Assembly (NCBI GenBank): GCA_965213765.1
Contig: OZ243926.1
Span: forward strand, 2,790,001 to 2,854,000
From: JAJDXO01 sp965213765
GTDB lineage: Bacteria; Pseudomonadota; Alphaproteobacteria; Rhodospirillales; UBA2165
Length of the DNA: 64,000 nt
Direction of reading: 5' to 3'
Part shown: in pieces, positions 40,031 to 49,099 of the stretch
Layout of the letters: every line of letters starts with the position of its first letter
How positions within the stretch are numbered: position 1 is the first letter of the stretch
Translations under genes and position numbers: made by a program
The notes under the pieces: generated by a model
Told to the model about the DNA's origin: nothing
What the model saw: only the letters and a program-made list of their open reading frames with translations
The model's database searches: none

Positions 40031-40690
40031 CTAGTTCGGCTCTTTCGGCGCCTCGAACTTGAACAGTTCCGGATCCAATGGCAGGCCGGTCCGGACATCG
40101 GTCAGCGTGACCGATGTTTGCCGGCCCAGGGCATCGAGGACCACCCACTGACGGAGCATCAGCGGGTTGGCGTTGAAGACCAGGGTGATGGCGCCCTCCT
40201 CCGGATCGTCGGTCCGCTGCACCGTGATCCGGATGGTGCCCGCCCGTTGCACGAAGTGGGAGACCGTGACGTCGTCGGTAAAGGACAGCTTTTCCCGTAC
40301 GAGGATGCCCACCGGGGTTGCCCGGACGAACACCTGGGAGGTCTGCTCCAGTTCCTTGTCGAAATAATAGAGCACCAGCCCGGACGAAACGATCAGGATG
40401 GGCACCGGCGGATCGTATTCAAACCGGACCTTGCCGGGCCGCTGGAGGTATAGGTCTCCCTCGGCCACCTGTCCCCGCTGGGAGACCTGGATGAACCGGG
40501 CCCGCAGGGTCTTGAGCCCGTTCAGGTGATCTTCCACCCGCCGCAGCCCGGCCTTTTGCGCCTCGGTCAGCGGGACCGCCTTGGCGGTTTTCTGGGCGCC
40601 ATTCTGGGCGGCGGCGTTGCCGGTCATGCCCGCCCCGGCGATCAGGAAGGCGAGGGCGGCCGTGCAGAATATCCGGCGGATCGAGTTCAT
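40031..40690 (-). CDS. lolA: Outer-membrane lipoprotein carrier protein LolA
   Basis: LolA ferries lipoproteins across the periplasm from LolCDE to the outer membrane. The 219-residue product has a signal peptide (IFCTAALAFLIAGAGMTGNA, cleavage near AAAQ). LolA segments follow: VEDHLNGLKTLRARFIQVSQ, EGDLYLQRPGKVRFEYDPPV, LIVSSGLVLYYFDKELEQTS and LVFNANPLMLRQWVVLDALG, RQTSVTLTDVRTG. Slightly longer than E. coli LolA. It follows ftsK on the minus strand with a repeat cluster in between. Confidence 0.93.
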   Translation of the reverse strand: MNSIRRIFCTAALAFLIAGAGMTGNAAAQNGAQKTAKAVPLTEAQKAGLRRVEDHLNGLKTLRARFIQVSQRGQVAEGDLYLQRPGKVRFEYDPPVPILIVSSGLVLYYFDKELEQTSQVFVRATPVGILVREKLSFTDDVTVSHFVQRAGTIRITVQRTDDPEEGAITLVFNANPLMLRQWVVLDALGRQTSVTLTDVRTGLPLDPELFKFEAPKEPN

Positions 40691-40739
40691 GCCGCGTCGA
40701 TACCGGATATGGCGCCCGAGCGCAAATCAAACCCGGGAC

Positions 40740-40915
40740 GGAATTCCCCCTCACCCGGCTGCGGCTATGGCTCGCAGGCTCGCCAAGCCTCCTCACCCCT
40801 CTCCCCCCGACGGGGGCGAGGGAACACGACGCGGCAACGCGATTACTCCCTCTCCCTCCCCGAGGGAGAGGGCCGGGGTGAGGGTGGGAATGAGGGTGAG
40901 GGTGGGAAGCGATAC
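40740..40915. repeat. Palindromic repeat cluster between ftsK and lolA
   Basis: CCCTCACCCGGCTGCGGCTA, CCCTCTCCCCCCGACGGGGG, CTCCCTCTCCCTCCCCGAGG and GGCCGGGGTGAGGGTGGGAA. Confidence 0.88.
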
Positions 40916-40923
40916 GGAAGCGG

Positions 40924-43272
40924 TCAGTGAGACCCGACCAGGACTTCCCGGCGGCCTACCCGGTCGGCCTGGCTGACCACGCCTTCGGATTCCATGCGCT
41001 CGATGATGCGGGCGGCCCGGTTATAGCCGATCTGCAGGTGGCGCTGGACAAAGCTGGTGGACGCCTTGCCCTCCCGGGCGACGATGGCGACCGCTTCGTC
41101 ATAGAGTTCATCGCCCGAGCCCCCCGATGCCGCGCCCGGCGCGCCGAAGCCGCCGTCGGCATCCTCGGTGACGGCGTCGTCGTACACCGGCTCGCCCTGG
41201 CTCCTGAGGAACTCGACCACCTGTTCCACCTCCTCGTCGCTGACGAAGGGTCCGTGAATACGGGAAATCTGACCGCCGCCCGCCATATAGAGCATATCGC
41301 CCTGGCCGAGCAGTTGTTCCGCCCCCTGCTCGCCGAGGATGGTGCGGCTGTCCACCTTGGCGGTGACCTGAAACGAAACCCGGGTCGGGAAGTTGGCTTT
41401 GATGGTGCCGGTGATGACGTCCACCGACGGCCGCTGGGTGGCCATGATCAGATGAATGCCGGCGGCGCGGGCCATCTGGGCGAGGCGCTGGATGGCGGCT
41501 TCGATGTCCTTGCCGGCGACCATCATCAGATCCGCCATCTCGTCGACCACGACGACGATGAAGGGCAGGGAATCCATGCTCAGCGGCTGGTCTTCGTAGA
41601 CCGGCTTGCCGGTTTCATCGAACCCGGTCTGGACCCGGCGGGTCAGCTCTTCGCCCTTCTTGCGGGCCTCGGCAAGCCGGGTGTTGTAGCCGGCGATGTT
41701 CCGGACCCCCATCCGGGACATGTCCCGGTAGCGCTCCTCCATTTCCCGGACCGCCCATTTGAGGGCCACCACCGCTTTCGACGGATCGGTAACCACCGGC
41801 GCCAGCAGATTGGGAATGCCGTCATAGACCGACAGCTCGAGCATCTTCGGGTCGATCATGATGAATTTGCACTGATCCGGAGACAACTGATAGAGCAGCG
41901 ACAGGATCATCGTGTTGATGGCCACCGACTTGCCCGAACCCGTCGTGCCGGCGATCAGCAGGTGCGGCATGCGGGCGAGGTCGACCATCATCGGGCCGCC
42001 GCCGATATCCTTGCCGAGCGCCAGGGTCAGATTGCCGCGGCTGCGCTCATAGGCGCCGGAGGCGAGCAGTTCGCGCAGATAAACCGTCTCCCGCCGGGCG
42101 TTGGGCAGCTCGATGCCAATGACGCTGCGGCCGGGCACCACGGCGATGCGCACCGAGAGCGCCGACATGGAGCGCGCGATGTCGTCCGCGAGGCCGATCA
42201 CCCGGGAGGTCTTGGTGCCCGGCGCGGGCTCGAGTTCATACAGCGTAACGACGGGTCCCGGGCGCACCTTGACGATTTCGCCGCGGACGCCGAAATCATC
42301 GAGAACCGATTCCAGCAGGCTGGCGTTCTTCGACAGGGCATCCTTGTCGGCCATATTGCCGCCGCTTGCCGGCGGCGCCTCCAGGAGGTCGAGGGGCGGC
42401 ACCTGGAAGGTATCGGCCACCGGCATGACCAAACTGCCCTGGCGGGCATCCTTGGCCCGTTTGCCGGCCTTGGTTTTCGGTTTCGCGGCTTCGACCAGCG
42501 ATTTCGGCTTTTTGCGGCGGGCGGGCGGATCCCCGGGCCCTTCTCCGGTTCCGAATTCGTCCCGGGGCGCGGGTTCGCCGGTCAGGCGGGGCTCGACCCG
42601 TTGACCGGTAGCATCCCTGGAACCCCGGGCGATGCCGGCCGCCGCGCGCCGGGTCAGCCCGACGCCGCGCCGCACAATGCCCCACATATATGCCCATTCC
42701 GTCCGGTCGAGGCCGGCGGCGAAGCCCAGCAGGCCAAGGGACAGCAGGACCCCGATTCCGGCGAGGGTCCATCCGCCGCCGGCGCTCAGCCGTTCCGGCA
42801 GCCAGCCCACAACGAGGTCGGTCAGGACGGTACCGGCGGCCCCGCCCATGCCGGCCCTCAGCGGCCAGTCCTCGGGCACCGGCAGCGGGGTGACGGCAAG
42901 GGACAGGGCCAGCATCCCGGCGATCACCGCCATGAGCCGGAACCACACCAGGCTCAACAGCTTGCGCCCCGCCAGGCGCCAGGCCCAGGCGATCAGCACC
43001 AGAGGCGCCGCCCAACCGGCGAGACCGAAGAACTGCCAGACCAAATCGGCGACAATGGCGCCGGGCAGGCCAAGGACGTTCTGGACGGCGCTTCCCGTGG
43101 CGTTGTTCAGGGAAGGGTCCGAGGAGGAATAACTCGCCAGCGCGGCCGCGATCAGGAGCGCGGCGGCGAAGACTCCGATGCCCGACAATTCGATGAGCCG
43201 TTGACGCAGGGCGTCGGCGAAGGCGGCCGGAAGCAGCGTCCGGCGGCCGTTTTGAGAGAGTGCGCGGGCCAT
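40924..43272 (-). CDS. ftsK: DNA translocase FtsK
   Basis: FtsK pumps chromosome ends across the closing septum and activates XerCD recombination. The 782-residue protein has an N-terminal membrane domain of four helices (for example GVFAAALLIAAALASYSSSD and AAPLVLIAWAWRLAG) and a short linker with basic and Pro-rich patches. The motor domain follows with Walker A IAGTTGSGKSVAINTM near residue 439 and Walker B FIVVVVDEMADLMMV. The C-terminal gamma winged-helix domain ends RAARIIERMESEGVVSQADR, VGRREVLVGSH, so KOPS recognition should be intact. Confidence 0.95.
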   Translation of the reverse strand: MARALSQNGRRTLLPAAFADALRQRLIELSGIGVFAAALLIAAALASYSSSDPSLNNATGSAVQNVLGLPGAIVADLVWQFFGLAGWAAPLVLIAWAWRLAGRKLLSLVWFRLMAVIAGMLALSLAVTPLPVPEDWPLRAGMGGAAGTVLTDLVVGWLPERLSAGGGWTLAGIGVLLSLGLLGFAAGLDRTEWAYMWGIVRRGVGLTRRAAAGIARGSRDATGQRVEPRLTGEPAPRDEFGTGEGPGDPPARRKKPKSLVEAAKPKTKAGKRAKDARQGSLVMPVADTFQVPPLDLLEAPPASGGNMADKDALSKNASLLESVLDDFGVRGEIVKVRPGPVVTLYELEPAPGTKTSRVIGLADDIARSMSALSVRIAVVPGRSVIGIELPNARRETVYLRELLASGAYERSRGNLTLALGKDIGGGPMMVDLARMPHLLIAGTTGSGKSVAINTMILSLLYQLSPDQCKFIMIDPKMLELSVYDGIPNLLAPVVTDPSKAVVALKWAVREMEERYRDMSRMGVRNIAGYNTRLAEARKKGEELTRRVQTGFDETGKPVYEDQPLSMDSLPFIVVVVDEMADLMMVAGKDIEAAIQRLAQMARAAGIHLIMATQRPSVDVITGTIKANFPTRVSFQVTAKVDSRTILGEQGAEQLLGQGDMLYMAGGGQISRIHGPFVSDEEVEQVVEFLRSQGEPVYDDAVTEDADGGFGAPGAASGGSGDELYDEAVAIVAREGKASTSFVQRHLQIGYNRAARIIERMESEGVVSQADRVGRREVLVGSH

Positions 43273-43364
43273 GGACCGGTTCTAGCCCGAGTATCTTTAC
43301 AGATCGTTAACGGCCGCCCGAAATTCCCGGTTTTCCGCCGGTTTGTTACGCCCGGCCAGGTGCC

Positions 43365-43625
43365 GCCACCCCCTCACCCGGCTACGGCTACGGCTCGCTT
43401 CGCTCGCCAAGCCTCCGCATCCCTCTCCCCCTCAAGAAGGGGGCGAGGGTGCAAAAAGAAAGACCGATCCCTCTCCCCCTGACGGGGGCGAGGGAACACG
43501 ATGCGGCGATGCAACCACCCCCTCTCCCTCCGAAGGGAGCGAGGGGACCCACCGAAACTCCCTCTCCCTCCCTGAGGGAGAGGGCCGGGGTGAGGGTGAT
43601 ATGGAAATTCTTCCTTACCCGGCTA
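43365..43625. repeat. Palindromic repeat cluster between the aminotransferase and ftsK
   Basis: CCCCTCACCCGGCTACGGCT, CCCTCTCCCCCTCAAGAAGG, GTGCAAAAAGAAAGACCGAT, CCCTCTCCCCCTGACGGGGG, CCCTCTCCCTCCGAAGGGAG and CTCCCTCTCCCTCCCTGAGG. It occupies most of the 395-bp gap; 43273-43364 holds only the ftsK leader. Confidence 0.9.
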
Positions 43626-43667
43626 CGGCCCCCGAACCGGACCGGCGTGTTTTCCAGGCCGCTCCCG

Positions 43668-44864
43668 TCAACTTGCGAGCGTGTTCCTGATCCGGGTGAG
43701 GCCTTCGGCCACCGTCGCCGGATCGTCCACCAGGGCAACCCGGATGCGGCTGTCGCCGGGATTGACCCCCGACCGGTCGGCGAGGCCCAGATAGGCGCCG
43801 GGGACGACCCGCACCGCGGCCTCCGCCCACAGGCGGCGGGTGGCCTCTTCGCCGTCGCCAACCTCGAGCCACAGAAAGAACCCGCCATCCGGCCGGTAAT
43901 AGCCGAGAACGCCGGCGAGGATCCGGTCGGCCCGGTCGAATTTCTCCCGGTAGAGCGCCCGGTTGGCCTCCACATGCGCATCGTCGTTCCAAAGCGCCGT
44001 GGCCGCCTCGGCCAGGGGTGCCGGAATGGTCGCGCCGCCATAGGCCCTGAGCCGCTTCAGCCGTGAAATGATCCCCTCGTCACCGGCGACGAACCCGGAC
44101 CGGAGGCCCGGCGCGCTCGAACGCTTCGATAGGGAATTGAATGTCAGCACGTTTTCGAGGCCGCCGCCCGCGGCCGCGCAGGCCTGCAGGATGCCGGCGG
44201 TCGGCTCCCCATTGTAAATTTCGGCGTAGCACTCGTCGACGGACAGCACGAAATCGTATTCCCGGGCGAGGTCGATGGCGCGGGACAGGTAATCAAGACC
44301 GGCGGCCGTCCCCTGCGGATTGGACGGGGTGCACAGATACACCATCGCCGTCCGGCGGAGTTGGTCGCCGCCGAGTTCGGAAAAATCGGGCAGATAGCCG
44401 GCCGCCGGCGTTCCCGACAGCACCGCCACCTCGGCGCCGTTGAGTTTCGCCGTCCCGTAATAGGCTTGGTAGAACGGGTTGGGAATGGCCACCACGGGCT
44501 GCCGGCCGTTCTTGGTCCGGGGGATGCAGACGTCACCGGCCATATAGAGGCTTTCCCGGCTGCCCATGGCGGCGCAGACGTGCCGGGCCGGATCGATCAG
44601 GCCGCCGGCGAGACCGTAGCGGCGGTTGAGCCAGCCGGCGCAGGCCTCGAGATGGGCGGCGGCGCCGGCGGTCGGGGGATAGCGGCCCCATTTGTCGCCG
44701 TGCTCGGCGACCGCCCGGTTGATGATGTCCGGCGGTTCGTGGCGGGGCTCGCCGAGCGACATGATGACCGGATCGAGGCCCGCCGGCGGGTTGACGTCCT
44801 TGAGCAGCGCCCGCAGCCGGTCGAAGGCGTACTCCTCCATGTCGTCGAGAACCGGATTGTGCAT
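43668..44864 (-). CDS. Class I/II PLP-dependent aminotransferase (succinyldiaminopimelate-aminotransferase-like)
   Basis: A 398-residue fold-type I aminotransferase. Evidence: MSLGEPRHEPPDIINRAVAE, ACAGWLNRRYGL, VVAIPNPFYQAYYG, MVYLCTPSNPQGTAAGLDYL, VLSVDECYAEIYNGEPTAGI and FNSLSKRSSAPGLRSGFVAG, where SLSKRS carries the PLP Lys and R-S-G-F the phosphate contact. The C-terminal PDGGFFLWLEVGDGEEAT and DSRIRVALVDD are conserved. Genes like this beside ftsK in alphaproteobacteria are often called DapC-type, acting in lysine/peptidoglycan precursor synthesis, but substrate choice cannot be read here. Confidence 0.87.
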   Translation of the reverse strand: MHNPVLDDMEEYAFDRLRALLKDVNPPAGLDPVIMSLGEPRHEPPDIINRAVAEHGDKWGRYPPTAGAAAHLEACAGWLNRRYGLAGGLIDPARHVCAAMGSRESLYMAGDVCIPRTKNGRQPVVAIPNPFYQAYYGTAKLNGAEVAVLSGTPAAGYLPDFSELGGDQLRRTAMVYLCTPSNPQGTAAGLDYLSRAIDLAREYDFVLSVDECYAEIYNGEPTAGILQACAAAGGGLENVLTFNSLSKRSSAPGLRSGFVAGDEGIISRLKRLRAYGGATIPAPLAEAATALWNDDAHVEANRALYREKFDRADRILAGVLGYYRPDGGFFLWLEVGDGEEATRRLWAEAAVRVVPGAYLGLADRSGVNPGDSRIRVALVDDPATVAEGLTRIRNTLAS

Positions 44865-45022
44865 GCGCCGTAATGCTCCAGGTGGGCTCCAGGCGGGCCC
44901 TGGGCGGGCTCCAGAAACGTGACCGCCCCGCACCACACTCTTTGAGCGCGCCGCGGGGCGATCGCCTGGTTGCCGAAACTAACGGGCGCCGGGCCGATGA
45001 GCAACCGCCACCCGTTCGCGCG

Positions 45023-45361
45023 TCAGAGAGCTTCGGAGCCGGTCTCGCCGGTCCGGATCCGGACCGCTTCGTTCAGCTCATAGACGAAGATCTTGCCGTC
45101 GCCGATGCTGTCGGAGTTGGCGGTATCGCGGATGGTCGAAACCACCTGATCCGCCAGCCCGTCATCGACCGCGATCTCGATCTTGGTCTTGGGCACGAAG
45201 TTGATGGCGTATTCGGCGCCGCGGTAGATCTCGGTATGCCCCTTCTGGCGTCCGAAGCCGGAGACTTCGCTTGCCGTCAGGCCCTGCACCCCGATCCCGG
45301 TAAGCGCCTCGCGCACCGCATCCAGCTTGGCCGGCTTAATCACTGCCACTACGTACTTCAT
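45023..45361 (-). CDS. glnB: PII nitrogen regulatory protein (second copy)
   Basis: A 112-residue trimeric signal protein that senses ATP/ADP and 2-oxoglutarate. Features: MKYVVAVIKPAKLDAVREAL, the T-loop GRQKGHTEIYRGAEYAINFV with uridylylatable Tyr, and GDGKIFVYELNEAVRIRTGE. It is 57 nt downstream of an amtB gene, so it probably regulates that transporter; the name glnB versus glnK is not resolved by sequence alone. Confidence 0.93.
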   Translation of the reverse strand: MKYVVAVIKPAKLDAVREALTGIGVQGLTASEVSGFGRQKGHTEIYRGAEYAINFVPKTKIEIAVDDGLADQVVSTIRDTANSDSIGDGKIFVYELNEAVRIRTGETGSEAL

Positions 45362-45418
45362 GGCTGCACCTTTACATTATCCAGTTGAATCATAATGAGA
45401 TAAGAGCCGCGGTCCCGT

Positions 45419-46747
45419 CTAGAGATCATAGCTCCGCTCCCCATGGGTGGTGATGTCGAGGCCTTCGGTCTCCTCTTCGGGCGTGGTCCGGAGACCAACG
45501 GTCGCCTGCACGATCTTGAGGATGACATAGCCCGCGACGCCGGCCCAGATGACGGTGATCACGACGCCGATCAGCTGACCGATGAAGGCCGTGCCGATGG
45601 AATAATCGTCACCGCCGAGACCGCCGAACTGGGGTGCCGCGAACACGCTGGTCAACAGGATGCCGAGAACGCCGCCGACGCCGTGGACGGCGAACACGTC
45701 CAGCGAATCATCGATCTTCCACATGCTTTTCACCACGTTGATGGCGTAGAAACAGATGATCCCGGCAAGGAAGCCGAACACCAGCCCGCCGACCGGGCCG
45801 ACGAAGCCGGAGCCGGGGGTAATCGTCGCCAGACCGGCAATGGCGCCGGTGGCGATGCCGACCAGGCTCGGCTTGCCGAACTTGATCCATTCGATGGCCA
45901 CCCAGGTGAGGCACGCGGTCGCCGCCGAGATGTGCGTGACGGTAATCGCCATGCCGGCCGCGCCGTCGGCGGCCAAGGCGCTGCCGCCGTTGAAGCCGAA
46001 CCAGCCGACCCAAAGCATGGCCGCGCCGATCATCACCAGGCCCGGATTGTGGGGCGGGCGCAACTCGCTGGGGAAGCCCTGCCGCGGGCCCAGGGCGGCC
46101 GCCAGGATCAGCGCCGCGATACCGGCGTTGGCGTGAACCACTAGGCCGCCGGCGAAGTCCATGACCGCAACGCCCTTGAGGCTTTCGGATATCCAGCCAA
46201 GATCGGCGAGGATGCCGCCGCCCCAGATCCAATGGGTGGAGGGGGCATAAACCACGATCAGCCACAGCGCCGAGAACAGGATCACGGCGGAGAACTTGAT
46301 CCGCTCCACATAGGCGCCGACGATCAGCGCCGGGGTAATGACGGCGAAGGTCATCTGGAACATGAAGAACACGTTCTCCGGGATGGTGCCGGACAAGGTG
46401 TCCGTGCCGACGCCGGCGAAAAACGCCTTGCCGAGACCGCCCCACCAGGCCGACGCATCGCCGAACGCGATTGAGTAGGCCAGCACCAGCCACAGCACCG
46501 ACGAAACGCAGGTGATGGTGAAGCAGTGCATCAGCACCGACAGCACGTTCCGGGACTGCACCAGACCGCCATAGAACAGGGCGAGGCCCGGCATGGTCAT
46601 GAACAGCACCAGGGCGGTTGCCGTGATGATCCAGGCGGTATCGCCGCCCGAAAGCTGGGCATCCTGCGCCAACGCGCCGTCCGCCACGAAGAAAACCGCG
46701 CCCGCGGCCAGGATGGCCGTCAGCGGCGCTTTCAATTTGGGTAACAT
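45419..46747 (-). CDS. amtB: Ammonium transporter AmtB (copy 1)
   Basis: A 442-residue inner-membrane ammonium channel of the Amt/Rh family with an N-terminal signal-like helix (LTAILAAGAVFFVADGALAQ), then 11 membrane helices. Signatures include DTAWIITATALVLFMTMPGL, ALFYGGLVQSRNVLSVLMHC, MDFAGGLVVHANAGIAALIL (pore His) and SLDVFAVHGVGGVLGILLTS (second His). Its C-terminal EETEGLDITTHGERSYDL is the cytosolic PII-contact tail. It is followed by a PII gene and preceded by a sigma-54-like promoter. Confidence 0.95.
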   Translation of the reverse strand: MLPKLKAPLTAILAAGAVFFVADGALAQDAQLSGGDTAWIITATALVLFMTMPGLALFYGGLVQSRNVLSVLMHCFTITCVSSVLWLVLAYSIAFGDASAWWGGLGKAFFAGVGTDTLSGTIPENVFFMFQMTFAVITPALIVGAYVERIKFSAVILFSALWLIVVYAPSTHWIWGGGILADLGWISESLKGVAVMDFAGGLVVHANAGIAALILAAALGPRQGFPSELRPPHNPGLVMIGAAMLWVGWFGFNGGSALAADGAAGMAITVTHISAATACLTWVAIEWIKFGKPSLVGIATGAIAGLATITPGSGFVGPVGGLVFGFLAGIICFYAINVVKSMWKIDDSLDVFAVHGVGGVLGILLTSVFAAPQFGGLGGDDYSIGTAFIGQLIGVVITVIWAGVAGYVILKIVQATVGLRTTPEEETEGLDITTHGERSYDL

Positions 46748-46887
46748 TCAGAGGTCCTCCAGATAGTCGCCCGCCAAAACACTCGTGGCCCGGATGACCC
46801 GCCCCGCATCCGTTGCCGAAGACGGGGGTCCCCCGAAACACCGCTTGTTGTCTCCCAAGCGGCGCGCAGCCACGCACAGGCCCTATC

Positions 46888-46902
46888 CCAAGAACCGTGC
46901 CA
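46888..46902 (-). promoter_or_regulatory. Sigma-54-like promoter upstream of amtB copy 1
   Basis: On the minus strand TGGCACGGTTCTTGG: the -24 TGGCACG is perfect and TTGG lies at -12 (consensus TTGC). It is 141 nt before the ATG. The spacer pattern TGGCACG-N4-TTG is also found upstream of the other PII/amt pair. The remainder of the 46748-47186 gap shows only the weak hairpin listed separately. Confidence 0.5.
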
Positions 46903-47128
46903 AATGCGTCCAGGGGGCGTTTTTCTTTATTTACAGACACTTAGGGTAACCGTCGCCGGTGCGGGCCAAATCCGGTTTTGCCTGATGATCGGGCAGGTGA
47001 CGGAAATTGGTCAGAAATTGGGCAAATTCAATCCCGGTCCGAATGAAGCGGACCGCCCCGCGGCGTGGCTAACGCGGGACGGCCCTGGCGGCGGGAACAA
47101 GGGAGGACATGCCTGTTCGGCCGCCAAA

Positions 47129-47157
47129 GGCGGGGCCGCCGCAAGGGCAACCCCGCC
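47129..47157 (-). terminator. Weak hairpin after amtB copy 2
   Basis: GGCGGGG and CCCCGCC pair over a 15-nt loop, about 30 nt beyond the stop on the minus strand. Only TTT follows, so terminator function is uncertain. Confidence 0.35.
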
Positions 47158-47186
47158 GTTCGGTAGCGTGAGCAGGCCGGCGCCCG

Positions 47187-48482
47187 CTATCGGACGGTCT
47201 CTCCGTGTTGATGGAGATCGAGACCCTCGGCTTCGGCGTCCTCGTCGACCCGCAATCCGATCGTCTTGTCGACGGCGAACAGGATCACCAGGGTGGCGAT
47301 GCCGCTCCAGACGATGGTCGAGATGATGCCGACGATCTGGGTCCAAACCTGACCGACGTTGCCTTCGAGGGCGCCGGGGGCGCCGCCGATGGCTTCGACC
47401 GCGAACACACCGGTCAGGACCGCGCCGACGATGCCGCCCAGGCCGTGGACCGCGAAGACGTCCAGGCTGTCGTCATAGCCGAGCTTCGGCTTGAGCATGG
47501 CGGCGCCCCAGTAGCAGACCAGGCCGGCGACGATGCCGATGACCAGCCCGCCCGCCGGGCCGACGAAGCCCGACGCCGGGGTGATGGCCACCAGGCCGCC
47601 GATGGCGCCGGAGATGATGCCGAGGACCGTCGGCTTCCTGTGGTGCATCCACTCGACGGCCATCCAGGACAGCGCCCCGGCCGCGGAAGCAATTTGCGTG
47701 ACCAGCATGGCCATGCCCGCGCCGCCGTTGGCGCCGACCGCCGAACCGGCGTTGAAGCCGAACCAGCCGACCCACAAGAGGGACGCGCCGATAACCGACA
47801 GCACGAGGTTGCCGGGCGCCAGGTTTTCGGTGCCGTAGCCCTTCCGCTTGCCGATGTAGATAGCCGCGGCCAGTGCCGCGACGCCGGAGTTGATGTGCAC
47901 TACGGTGCCGCCGGCGAAGTCCAGGACACCCTCTTCGCCGAGGAAGCCGCCGCCCCACACCCAGTAGGTGATCGGCGAGTAGACGATGATCGACCAGAGG
48001 CCGGCGAACCACAGCAGGGCGGAGAACTTCATCCGCTCGGCGAAGGCGCCGGTGATCAGGGCCGCGGTGATGATGGCGAAGGTCATCTGGAAGACGATGA
48101 ACAGCGATTCCGGAATGGTGCCGTTGATTTCATCGACGGTGACGTGGCTCAGCAGCATCTTGGAGAAGCCGCCGACATAGGCCGTGGCGCCCTCGGAAAA
48201 CGCCAGGCTGTAGCCGATGACCATCCAGACGACGGAAATCAGGGCGCAAATGGCGAAGCTTTGCGCCAGGGTGGCGAGGACGTTCTTCCTGCGGACCATG
48301 CCGCCGTAGAACAGGGCGACGCCGGGAATGGTCATCAACAGAACGATGGCCGTGGATGTCAGCATCCACGCGGTGTCGCCCGTATCGAGCTTCGGCGTGT
48401 CCTGCGCCGCCGCCGGGTCGACGGCGAAGGCCGTCACGCCGGCGGCTCCCGCCAGCGCCGAAAGTTTGATCAAATTTCGCAT
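47187..48482 (-). CDS. amtB: Ammonium transporter AmtB (copy 2)
   Basis: A 431-residue Amt-family channel with a cleavable-type N-terminus (LSALAGAAGVTAFAVDPAAA), then DTAWMLTSTAIVLLMTIPGV, ALFYGGMVRRKNVLATLAQS, DFAGGTVVHINSGVAALAAA (pore His), LWVGWFGFNAGSAVGANGGA and SLDVFAVHGLGGIVGAVLTG (second His). The tail ends GLDLHQHGETVR. The ATG at 48482 is 13 nt after the PII stop, so the two are co-transcribed. Confidence 0.95.
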   Translation of the reverse strand: MRNLIKLSALAGAAGVTAFAVDPAAAQDTPKLDTGDTAWMLTSTAIVLLMTIPGVALFYGGMVRRKNVLATLAQSFAICALISVVWMVIGYSLAFSEGATAYVGGFSKMLLSHVTVDEINGTIPESLFIVFQMTFAIITAALITGAFAERMKFSALLWFAGLWSIIVYSPITYWVWGGGFLGEEGVLDFAGGTVVHINSGVAALAAAIYIGKRKGYGTENLAPGNLVLSVIGASLLWVGWFGFNAGSAVGANGGAGMAMLVTQIASAAGALSWMAVEWMHHRKPTVLGIISGAIGGLVAITPASGFVGPAGGLVIGIVAGLVCYWGAAMLKPKLGYDDSLDVFAVHGLGGIVGAVLTGVFAVEAIGGAPGALEGNVGQVWTQIVGIISTIVWSGIATLVILFAVDKTIGLRVDEDAEAEGLDLHQHGETVR

Positions 48483-48495
48483 GTGTCGATTCCTC

Positions 48496-48834
48496 CTAAA
48501 GCGCTTCGTCGCCGGTTTCGCCGGTCCGGATACGAACGGCGGCGCCCAGGTCGATGACGAATATCTTGCCATCGCCGATGTTGCCGGAATTCGCGGCTTG
48601 GCGAATGGCTTCCAGCGCGGCGTCGACCTGGCCGTCCGCCACGGCGACTTCAATCTTTGTCTTGGGGACGAAGCTGATTGCGTATTCGGCACCCCGATAA
48701 ATTTCGGTGTGGCCCTTTTGGCGGCCAAATCCGGATACTTCACTCGACGTCAGCCCCTGAACGCCGCAGCCGATCAAGGCTTCGCGTACAGCGTCGAGCT
48801 TTGCCGGCTTAATGATCGCGGTGATCAATTTCAT
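48496..48834 (-). CDS. glnK: PII nitrogen regulatory protein (GlnK-type)
   Basis: A 112-residue PII protein: MKLITAIIKPAKLDAVREAL, the T-loop GRQKGHTEIYRGAEYAISFV with uridylylatable Tyr, and GDGKIFVIDLGAAVRIRTGE. The adjacent, downstream amtB suggests the classic GlnK role of blocking the channel when nitrogen is plentiful. It differs at many positions from the other PII (for example after residue 70), so the pair is an old duplication rather than a recent copy. Confidence 0.93.
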   Translation of the reverse strand: MKLITAIIKPAKLDAVREALIGCGVQGLTSSEVSGFGRQKGHTEIYRGAEYAISFVPKTKIEVAVADGQVDAALEAIRQAANSGNIGDGKIFVIDLGAAVRIRTGETGDEAL

Positions 48835-48907
48835 CGTCGGTTTCCTCTCGTTGCGACCCGCCCAAGGGAGATCGCCTCCCTTTTCCGGTCCAATCCCCGG
48901 ACTAACT

Positions 48908-48922
48908 TCAAACGCCGTGCCA
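48908..48922 (-). promoter_or_regulatory. Sigma-54-like promoter upstream of glnK-amtB
   Basis: TGGCACGGCGTTTGA on the minus strand: perfect -24 TGGCACG, N4, TTGA at -12. It starts 74 nt before the glnK ATG, consistent with NtrC/RpoN control. Confidence 0.55.
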
Positions 48923-49099
48923 AACCGGTTAAATTGTTTGATTTCAATGAATTATGGGTGGTCGGATGGGCGAAGCAGCCCGCAGGAATGATTATTTTTT
49001 GTTCAATTGTGGCGATGTCTTCAAATTTGCTTATATTTTAGTCAAATCCGGCCGCGACGCGGGCTGGACAATCCGTACCCATGTGGCAAAACCTGGGCC

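Noticed and set aside
40927..43482. A very long open frame (about 850 codons) on the plus strand opposite ftsK
   Set aside because: It mirrors ftsK in high-GC DNA where the antisense frame lacks stops by composition. No recognisable domain or ribosome-binding site, while ftsK motifs are intact.
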